A stretch of 14,357 nucleotides of DNA from Gallionellales bacterium UBA7399 (GTDB taxonomy: Bacteria > Pseudomonadota > Gammaproteobacteria > Burkholderiales > Gallionellaceae). A program made the position numbers and the translations under genes. Below the pieces are notes generated by a model that saw nothing but the letters and a program-made list of their open reading frames with translations, was not told the origin of the DNA and searched no databases. Of the stretch, positions 7,457-13,256 are shown piece after piece (within the stretch, counting starts at the first letter, position 1; each line of letters begins with the position of its first letter). The stretch is from contig DKNB01000080.1 of NCBI GenBank assembly GCA_002470125.1, forward strand, positions 37,451 through 51,807, read 5' to 3'.

Positions 7457-8941
7457 TTATTTGAGATTGCTGTCCAGACCAGATAGCACTATCTCAGCGG
7501 CACGCAATATGGCACGTGCTTTATTTTGCGTCTCCGTCCACTCGCTGGCTGGAACAGAGTCAGCGACCAACCCCCCACCAGATTGAACGTAAAGAACCCC
7601 CTCCTTTATAACCGCGGTACGAATGGCGATGGCGAGATCCATGTCACCGTTAAAGGAGAGGTACCCGACTGCGCCGGCATAAATTCCGCGTTTCGAGGGC
7701 TCTAGCTCATCGATTATCTCCATTGCGCGCACCTTGGATGCGCCACTTACTGTGCCAGCTGGAAAGGTGGCCTTCAGCACTTCGATTGCATCGAGTTCAG
7801 GCTTAAGTACGCCCTCGACATTCGATACAAGATGCATTACATGAGAGTACCGCTCGATTACCATCTTCTCTGTGAGCTTGACAGTTCCTTGTTGTGCGAC
7901 CCGTCCAACATCATTACGTCCTAAATCTATGAGCATTAGATGCTCCGCCAACTCCTTTGGATCGCTTAATAGTTCTTGCTCCAGTTCAATATCCTGTTGT
8001 GATGTTTTTCCGCGTGGACGTGTACCAGCAATGGGACGAACAGTAACATTTTTACCTTCAAGTCTGACTAAAATTTCTGGTGAGGCACCAACCACGTGGT
8101 GGTCGCCCATGTCGTAATAGAACATGTAAGGCGATGGATTGATGGAGCGCAGCACACGGTAAAGATTAAGAGGTGAGGCAGGGAATGGTTGGCTCATACG
8201 TTGCGAAGGAACGACCTGCATGACGTCGCCATCGAAAATATAATGTTTGGCCTTCTCTACGGCCTGCTTGTAGGCCTCTTCGCCAAATTCAGATGTGGCT
8301 TGCTGAGGGGGAAAGTGTGGTGCCTCGGGTATTTTGACTGGCTGACGCAGCAAATAAACCAGCTCCTGTAGGCGTTTATGCGCCAAGGCGTAAGCGTTCT
8401 TCAACTCTGGATTGGCATACACAATAAGTGTCAACTTACCAGATAGGTTATCTATTACAGCCAGTTGTTCAGTAAGCATGAGCAAGATGTCTGGCGTGCC
8501 AAGTGTGTCTTGTTTTTTTGTCTTAGCTAGGCGTGGCTCGATGTAACGTACAGTGTCATATCCGAAGTAACCAGCGAGTCCACCGACAAAACGGGGAAGA
8601 CTAGAGAGTGGTGCGACCTTGAAATGAGACTGATAATCCTTGATAAAGTCTAGTGGATTGTCCACGATTTTCGTGACTTCTTCTGTTGGGGTGGTTAGTG
8701 TGATGCGTTTGTCGTGCACAACAATACGTGTGTTGGCTGGTAGGCCTATGAAGGAATATCGACCGAAGCGCTCCCCACCCTGCACCGATTCCAAGAGATA
8801 AGAGTAGGGCTTGTTGGCCAGCTTGAGATATAGCGATAAAGGTGTATCTAGATCTGCAAAAGTTTCTACAATCAGCGGGATGCGATTGTATCCTTGCGCG
8901 GCAAGCTGGTTAAAGGATTCTTCTGAGATCAGGTTGGACAC
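7457..8941 (-). CDS. trpE: Anthranilate synthase component I
   Basis: The chorismate-binding subunit that forms anthranilate, the first step of tryptophan synthesis, using ammonia delivered by the glutaminase subunit TrpG. The 494 residues include the N-terminal domain with the tryptophan feedback motif LLES (49-52) and NPSPYMFY (268-275). The catalytic chorismate-binding half carries PIAGTRPRG (303-311), AGTVSGASKVRAMEIIDELEP and GGGLVADS. Alanine at position 305 marks TrpE rather than PabB, which has lysine there. The start is a GTG; an in-frame stop two codons upstream excludes a longer form, and the N-terminus (AAQGYNRIP) matches the family. The Shine-Dalgarno sequence is weak. trpE is last in a row with rpe and gph, but trpG, trpD and trpC do not follow; the convergent xthA does. 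Confidence 0.96.
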   Translation of the reverse strand: MSNLISEESFNQLAAQGYNRIPLIVETFADLDTPLSLYLKLANKPYSYLLESVQGGERFGRYSFIGLPANTRIVVHDKRITLTTPTEEVTKIVDNPLDFIKDYQSHFKVAPLSSLPRFVGGLAGYFGYDTVRYIEPRLAKTKKQDTLGTPDILLMLTEQLAVIDNLSGKLTLIVYANPELKNAYALAHKRLQELVYLLRQPVKIPEAPHFPPQQATSEFGEEAYKQAVEKAKHYIFDGDVMQVVPSQRMSQPFPASPLNLYRVLRSINPSPYMFYYDMGDHHVVGASPEILVRLEGKNVTVRPIAGTRPRGKTSQQDIELEQELLSDPKELAEHLMLIDLGRNDVGRVAQQGTVKLTEKMVIERYSHVMHLVSNVEGVLKPELDAIEVLKATFPAGTVSGASKVRAMEIIDELEPSKRGIYAGAVGYLSFNGDMDLAIAIRTAVIKEGVLYVQSGGGLVADSVPASEWTETQNKARAILRAAEIVLSGLDSNLK

Positions 8942-8950
8942 GGGTTAATC

Positions 8951-9019
8951 TTATCTCAAAAAGTGGGAGTATGGTGACATTGAGATGCGAGTGGTCACAG
9001 TAAGGCGAATTGCTGCCAT
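8951..9019 (-). other. Possible 22-codon leader frame upstream of trpE
   Basis: In the 103-base gph-trpE spacer, an ATG opens a 22-codon frame (starting MAAIRLTV, ending SHFLR) that stops nine bases before the trpE GTG. It has no tryptophan codon, so it is not a classic trp attenuator peptide, and no Shine-Dalgarno sequence precedes it. A small dyad GTGAC/GTCAC (8974-8978 and 8994-8998) lies within it. It may be chance. Confidence 0.15.
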
Positions 9020-9044
9020 TTGTTTAAGTGCTAGTGTCGCTAGG

Positions 9045-9731
9045 TTACAATTTTTTAATCAATCCCATTGCCTCTGGCAGGGAATTGATTGCGGCATCTA
9101 AATCTAGATTGCTCACTGGCTCGCCATGATTGTAACCGTACGATACGCAAATTACTGGGCAGCCAGCTGCACGTGCCGCAATTGAGTCGTTGAGCGAATC
9201 TCCAATTAATAAAACCTGCTCTATAGGAACGCCGAAAAATTTAGCGGCATGCAGCAACGGCAGGGGATGCGGTTTTTTTTCAATCAAGCTGTCACCAGAC
9301 AGGATTATTTCGAAATAATGTTTGAGTCCGGAACCGGCGAGTAATGGCTCTGTGTAACGCTTTACTTTATTGGTAATGCACCCTAAACGAAAACCAGCAA
9401 TCCGCATGGCTTCCAATCCAGCGATTACGCCGTCAAAAGGTTTGCTATGCAAAAGCAATTCAGTATAGTGCTTTTCAAAAATAGGCAACGCCTTGTTATA
9501 TAGATCCACATTGGGTTCGGTATCCATGCTGCCTGTTAGTGCGCGTTTCACCAGCCAGCTAACACCGTTGCCGATGTAACTTATTAGCAAGTCTTGTGGT
9601 GCAGCTGGATAACCGAGGTCGTCCAACATAAGATTGGCGGAGGCCGTTAACTCTGGCGCGGTATGAAGTAATGTCCCATCTAGATCTATTAGAATAGCGC
9701 TGATGTTTAGTGGAAAAGTGGCCTGCTGCAT
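9045..9731 (-). CDS. gph: Phosphoglycolate phosphatase (HAD superfamily)
   Basis: This enzyme hydrolyses 2-phosphoglycolate, which arises from DNA repair of 3'-phosphoglycolate ends and, in autotrophs, from Rubisco oxygenation. The HAD motifs are in order: DLDGTLLHT (D16 nucleophile, D18 acid/base), CITNK (motif II threonine), KKPHPLPL (motif III lysine) and GDSLNDSIAARAAG (motif IV aspartates). The 228 residues fit the family. The ATG overlaps the rpe stop by one base (TAATG), indicating coupled translation. An upstream extension of the frame only reads through rpe in another frame and is not real. The rpe-gph-trpE order is common in betaproteobacteria. Other HAD phosphatases share these motifs, but context makes Gph the best call. 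Confidence 0.92.
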   Translation of the reverse strand: MQQATFPLNISAILIDLDGTLLHTAPELTASANLMLDDLGYPAAPQDLLISYIGNGVSWLVKRALTGSMDTEPNVDLYNKALPIFEKHYTELLLHSKPFDGVIAGLEAMRIAGFRLGCITNKVKRYTEPLLAGSGLKHYFEIILSGDSLIEKKPHPLPLLHAAKFFGVPIEQVLLIGDSLNDSIAARAAGCPVICVSYGYNHGEPVSNLDLDAAINSLPEAMGLIKKL

Positions 9732-10414
9732 TATTTTACTGATCTTGCTAATTCGGCACGCAGCGCTGCGATGATGGAGTTGTAGCGATTTGGATCGGTA
9801 TCCTTTCCTGCACCATAGATGGCGGAGCCAGCTACAAAGGTATCGCAACCGGCTGCTGCGATTTCTGCGATGTTGGCGGTGTTTACACCACCGTCTATTT
9901 CGAGCATGATTTTGTGACCGCTGTCATTTATTTTTTGACGCGCGGTACGCAGCTTGTTTAGTGCGTCCGGAATAAATTTCTGACCACCAAAGCCAGGATT
10001 AACAGACATAATAAGGATTAGATCGACTTTATCCATGACGTGATCAAGGTAGCTTAAGGGTGTGCCGGGGTTGAATACCAGCCCTGCCTTGCAGCCACAC
10101 TCCCGAATCAAGCCTAGAGTGCGATCTATATGCTCGGATGCCTCTGGATGGAAAGAGATAATGTTTGCGCCTGCTTTGGCAAAGTCTGGAATGATACGGT
10201 CGACCGGCTTAACCATTAAATGCACATCAATTACTGCCTGAGTAATTGGGCGAATGGCAGAGCACACGAGAGGACCAATGGTGAGGTTGGGAACGTAATG
10301 ATTGTCCATAACGTCGAAATGAATGATATCTGCGCCAGAGGCGATGACATTGGTTACCTCTTCGCCGAGTTTGGCGAAATTTGCAGAAAGAATGCTGGGT
10401 GCAATTTTGTACAT
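9731..10414 (-). CDS. rpe: Ribulose-phosphate 3-epimerase
   Basis: Interconverts D-ribulose 5-phosphate and D-xylulose 5-phosphate in the pentose phosphate pathway (and the Calvin cycle where present). It is a TIM barrel of 227 residues with the metal and catalytic residues H32 and D34 in IIHFDVMDNHYVPN, H65 in VDVHLMV-type DVHLMV, and D174 in LEIDGGV. SVNPGFGGQKF and the phosphate-binding AGSAIYG are also present. The start is the ATG opening MYKIAPSILSANFA, with AAGGG about eight bases upstream; a 34-residue upstream extension has no family counterpart. It overlaps gph by one base. A 141-base spacer from pabB suggests its own promoter. Confidence 0.97.
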   Translation of the reverse strand: MYKIAPSILSANFAKLGEEVTNVIASGADIIHFDVMDNHYVPNLTIGPLVCSAIRPITQAVIDVHLMVKPVDRIIPDFAKAGANIISFHPEASEHIDRTLGLIRECGCKAGLVFNPGTPLSYLDHVMDKVDLILIMSVNPGFGGQKFIPDALNKLRTARQKINDSGHKIMLEIDGGVNTANIAEIAAAGCDTFVAGSAIYGAGKDTDPNRYNSIIAALRAELARSVK

Positions 10415-10452
10415 GACGGTGCCCTTGGCTGTATGTTTGATTTGAGATAGAC

Positions 10453-10481
10453 ATTCTACCCGAAACGATCCAGATAGATAA
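10453..10481 (-). promoter_or_regulatory. Candidate promoter for rpe-gph(-trpE)
   Basis: TAGAAT (-10, five of six consensus bases) lies about 40 bases before the rpe ATG, with a poor -35 TTATCT at 17-base spacing. An inverted repeat CCAGAT/ATCTGG (10470-10475 and 10493-10498) overlaps the -35 region and could be an operator or simply chance. Confidence 0.25.
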
Positions 10482-10555
10482 AGCTGACATCGATCTGGTG
10501 GCTTGGTGAATGCCACTTCTGGGCAGACACAAGAATGGCGTTAAGTTGCAAGAGG

Positions 10556-11929
10556 CTATGGTTCGCCTATAAGATTGCCACCATATTTTTGCAATAGATT
10601 CAGCATGGCCGCTGCTTTGTCGAGGGTTTCTTGATATTCTGCATTGGCTTCGGAGTCCGCTACGATGCCACCACCCGCCCAAAGACAGATTTCATTGTTG
10701 GTATACACGAGGGTGCGAATAGTAATGTTGCTATCCATGTCCCCATCGAAACCAATATAGCCAATTGCACCACAATATATCCCGCGTCGATTGGGTTCCA
10801 GCTGATCTATAATTTGCAGAGTGCGTTGTTTTGGCGCACCAGTGACAGAGCCACCAGGAAAGCAATCACGTAGCAGCATTATGGCGTCACAGTTTGCTGC
10901 AAGTTGGCCGGTGATCGTGCTTACCAGATGATGTACCTGAGCAAAACTTTCTAATCTAAATAGCTTGGGCACCTGAATTGAACCAGATGTGCAATTTTTC
11001 CCGAGATCGTTGCGTAGTAAATCAACAATCATTAGATTTTCAGCTAGATCTTTCGGACTACAAAGCAATTCCTCTGCTATTTTTTTGTCTTCATTTGAAT
11101 TAGGAAGGCGTGGGCGCGTACCTTTTATCGGATTTGTTTCGACGTGTCCTTGGTGTACCTGTATAAATTGTTCTGGTGAAGTGCATAGAATTTGTGTGTG
11201 TGGAAGATTGAGAAAAGCGGAATATGGTGCTGGGCTGAGGCGACGCAATTCGAGGTATGCATACAAAGAATCACCAGAAGCTTTTGCCGCATAGCGTTGC
11301 GCTATGTTTACTTGGTAGCAATCGCCAGCTCGTAAGTAGTTTTGTATCGCGTCAAATGCAAATTGGTATTCAGTACGAGTAAAGTTGGAACGAATGCAAC
11401 CATGCACTTTAAAGCTTGGTGAGAATGGGCCACTTTTTTTATGCAGTCGTGCGAGAATATTTGGCAGAACCTTTGCGGTTGCTTGCTCGCGTTGCTGCGA
11501 TACAAGCCGCCCAGTTTTTTCTTGATGATCTAGTATGATCGCCCAATCGTAGATGCCTATCATCATATCTGGTAAGCATTTAGCGTCATCAGCTTGCTGA
11601 GGTAGGTGAAATAGGCGACGTGCCAAATCGTAACCCCAGTAACCCAATGCGCCGCCCGAAAATGGGATGCCAGGTATTGCTGGGACAGACTCCCCTAATT
11701 GCTGACGCAAGAGATCAAATGGATCTGTCGCTAAACTGTGTGTGCCTGCCTTATTGGTTATCTCGGTGTAGGCGCCGCGTGTCACCAGTGTTGTGATTGG
11801 TTGAGCGCACAAGATGTCATAGCGCCCCAATCCACCGCTATCCAGCCAAGCCGCCCAAGGCAGGTCGGCAATGGCTGCATAATAAGCAGCAGCATTGGCG
11901 GCATATGGAAGGCGGGTGCTATAAAGCAT
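10556..11929 (-). CDS. pabB: Aminodeoxychorismate synthase component I
   Basis: Converts chorismate plus ammonia to 4-amino-4-deoxychorismate, the branch to p-aminobenzoate and folate, with PabA as glutaminase partner. The 457-residue protein has the chorismate-binding fold: GGALGYWGYDLAR near residue 92, CYQVNIAQRY, PIKGTRPR with K269, FPGGSVTGAPKQRTLQIIDQLEP and GGGIVADSE. Lysine in PIKGT is the diagnostic PabB residue; TrpE nearby has alanine. There is no C-terminal lyase (PabC) fusion. I chose the ATG opening MLYSTRLPYAANAAAYYAAI, which fits family N-termini. A TTG ten codons upstream is possible, and neither has a clear Shine-Dalgarno sequence. It lies upstream of rpe and downstream of rpoZ, with 152 bases to rpoZ. 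Confidence 0.95.
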   Translation of the reverse strand: MLYSTRLPYAANAAAYYAAIADLPWAAWLDSGGLGRYDILCAQPITTLVTRGAYTEITNKAGTHSLATDPFDLLRQQLGESVPAIPGIPFSGGALGYWGYDLARRLFHLPQQADDAKCLPDMMIGIYDWAIILDHQEKTGRLVSQQREQATAKVLPNILARLHKKSGPFSPSFKVHGCIRSNFTRTEYQFAFDAIQNYLRAGDCYQVNIAQRYAAKASGDSLYAYLELRRLSPAPYSAFLNLPHTQILCTSPEQFIQVHQGHVETNPIKGTRPRLPNSNEDKKIAEELLCSPKDLAENLMIVDLLRNDLGKNCTSGSIQVPKLFRLESFAQVHHLVSTITGQLAANCDAIMLLRDCFPGGSVTGAPKQRTLQIIDQLEPNRRGIYCGAIGYIGFDGDMDSNITIRTLVYTNNEICLWAGGGIVADSEANAEYQETLDKAAAMLNLLQKYGGNLIGEP

Positions 11930-12081
11930 AAGTGTGGGCGGATGACAAAAGCAGCGCAAGCCGTTTCATGGATGTGCTGGGTTGGCGCGCGTTTCGCCCT
12001 GTAGATTCATCCAAATGGCTGAATGAGTATGTGGTATGACCAGATGAGCCCTGGTTTGTATTAGAAGGGAGCCCGCATGGG

Positions 12082-12279
12082 TCAGCGAATCAGGATTTCT
12101 GGACCAATCTTACCTTCACTGATTTCCCGCAGAGCAATCACGGTGGGCTTATCTTTACACCCCTCTACCAAGTGGCTGGCACCGTTGGCTAATTGACGTG
12201 CGCGATAAGCGGCAGCCAGAGTCAATTCAAATCGGTTTGGAATATTAATCAAACAGTCATCTATCGTTACACGGGCCAC
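12082..12279 (-). CDS. rpoZ: RNA polymerase omega subunit
   Basis: The small subunit that assists beta-prime folding and contributes to ppGpp binding site 1 on RNA polymerase. The N-terminus MARVTIDDCLINIPNRFELT carries the conserved MARVT segment that contacts ppGpp in E. coli, followed by AAAYRARQL and the KPTVIALREISEGKI block. At 65 residues it is the short betaproteobacterial form (91 in E. coli). The start is GTG, four bases after the gmk stop, with AAGGA eight bases before it inside the last gmk codons. It is thus in an operon with gmk. spoT, which normally follows, is 8 kb away. Confidence 0.96.
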   Translation of the reverse strand: MARVTIDDCLINIPNRFELTLAAAYRARQLANGASHLVEGCKDKPTVIALREISEGKIGPEILIR

Positions 12280-12283
12280 GGCG

Positions 12284-12898
12284 TCATTCCTTCTGCAATT
12301 GGGTAATTAAATCTTTGTGGTGTGTTACTTGCCTGTTGCACTGAAGTCCCGCAGCAATAATAATTGCATTGAGTTGCTCTAAGGCGAGGGCTATATCGTC
12401 GTTGATGATAACATAATCAAACTCTGTTACATGACTGATATCTTCTTTTGCAGCGTTTAGGCGCTGTGAAATGACCTCTGTGCTGTCTTGCCCACGCCCC
12501 TGGAGGCGGTCTTTTAGGGATGTTAAAGATGGTGGCAGTATAAAAATGCTAATGCAATTTTGGAATGATTGCCGTACCTGCAGTGCACCCTGCCAATCTA
12601 TTTCCAACAGAATGTCACGTCCCTCTGAGATTTCCTTTTCAATCCATGATGTTGAGGTGCCATAAAAGTTGCCATACACCTCGGCACTTTCCAAAAAGTC
12701 ACCATTTTTTCGCATGGTCAAGAAGGTTTCATGACTTACAAAATGATAGTCTCTGCCCCCTAGCTCGTTGGGGCGTGGTGTGCGTGTTGTGTAGGAAACT
12801 GATAGGCTAACCTGTTTGTTACGAGCCAGCAGCAATTGAACTAGGGTGGTTTTTCCTGCGCCAGATGGCGCGCTAATGATGAATAAATTTCCTACCAT
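12284..12898 (-). CDS. gmk: Guanylate kinase
   Basis: Phosphorylates GMP to GDP with ATP, an essential step of guanine nucleotide synthesis and a known ppGpp target in many bacteria. The P-loop is APSGAGKTT (10-18). The GMP-binding region includes SYTTRTPRPNELGGRDYHFV (35-54), Y75 and E-Y/GTS near FYGTSTSW, and IDWQGALQVR (100-109). The R-rich lid is LKDRLQGRGQDS. Length 204 is normal. The ATG gives the expected MVGNLFIISAP start, but no Shine-Dalgarno sequence precedes it. The best promoter would start transcription only a few bases upstream, so the transcript may have almost no leader. It is first in the gmk-rpoZ operon and divergent from gltB. Confidence 0.97.
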   Translation of the reverse strand: MVGNLFIISAPSGAGKTTLVQLLLARNKQVSLSVSYTTRTPRPNELGGRDYHFVSHETFLTMRKNGDFLESAEVYGNFYGTSTSWIEKEISEGRDILLEIDWQGALQVRQSFQNCISIFILPPSLTSLKDRLQGRGQDSTEVISQRLNAAKEDISHVTEFDYVIINDDIALALEQLNAIIIAAGLQCNRQVTHHKDLITQLQKE

Positions 12899-12910
12899 AT
12901 TGTTGTATTT

Positions 12911-12940
12911 TTCATAGAAATGCTGTTGTCAAAATGTAAA
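12911..12940 (-). promoter_or_regulatory. Candidate sigma-70 promoter for gmk-rpoZ
   Basis: TTTACA (-35, five of six) and TATGAA (-10, four of six) are spaced by 18 bases. Transcription would begin around 12904, about six bases before the gmk ATG. A perfect TTGACA (12927-12932) also lies here but would need a 19-base spacer to TACAAC. Confidence 0.35.
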
Positions 12941-12959
12941 AATTGACCTCAAGTCACGT

Positions 12960-13017
12960 TTGAATTTTATCATCTAATTTGGCTGATATCGTTAAAAATT
13001 CAACGTTTACTTGAATT
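12960..13017. repeat. TTGAATT repeats and dyad in the gmk-gltB divergent spacer
   Basis: A perfect inverted repeat AATTCAA-7 bases-TTGAATT spans 12997-13017. A further TTGAATT at 12960-12966 forms a wider inverted pair with the left arm (TTGAATTTT / AAAATTCAA). A fourth copy lies at 13221-13227, 30 bases before the gltB ATG. The cluster lies between two divergent promoters, where a regulator site would be expected, but the regulator is unknown. Confidence 0.4.
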
Positions 13018-13176
13018 GTGGGTTATTCGCGACAAGCAGTCTATCCGATGTTGCGATAGTCAATAAATTAAATCCCTGAGTTCGTGAGGCGTTACGATCG
13101 TATGCATTTAATTGCGCCAATGTAATTTGGGGTGGTCGGATTTGTGTCTCACTTCTGTGCGAATGCTGGCTTCTGG

Positions 13177-13205
13177 TTGCTGTTCTAGCCGAGACAAGGT
13201 AATAT
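13177..13205 (+). promoter_or_regulatory. Candidate promoter for gltB
   Basis: TTGCTG (-35, only TTG conserved) and TAATAT (-10, four of six) are spaced by 17 bases and end about 50 bases before the ATG. The match is moderate at best. Confidence 0.25.
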
Positions 13206-13256
13206 TTCCGACCTTTCATCTTGAATTTTTGCTGTAATTTTATGTAGGGTGGCGCC

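Larger units (their letters stand above)
12899..13256. other. AT-rich spacer between divergent gmk and gltB
   Basis: This 358-base spacer holds the gmk and gltB promoter candidates, the TTGAATT repeats, and a 10-base palindrome TACGATCGTA (13093-13102). An 83-codon minus-strand frame (13007-13258) overlaps the gltB start and has no recognised domain; I do not call it a gene. The yicC gene that often precedes gmk is absent. Confidence 0.5.

Noticed and set aside
8942..9044. Classic tryptophan attenuator before trpE
   Set aside because: No Trp codons in the short frame, and no terminator hairpin followed by a T-run.
9732..9848. 39-residue N-terminal extension of Gph
   Set aside because: It only reads the 3' end of rpe in another frame, and family members start just before the DLDGT motif.
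10415..10516. 34-residue N-terminal extension of Rpe
   Set aside because: Family proteins begin at MYKIAPSILSA, and a good ribosome site precedes that ATG.
10227..10682. 151-codon minus-strand frame across rpe and pabB ends
   Set aside because: Out-of-frame shadow of two clearly real genes.
12045..12070. Hairpin ACCAG/CTGGT downstream of rpoZ as a terminator
   Set aside because: Five-base stem not followed by a T-run on the minus strand.
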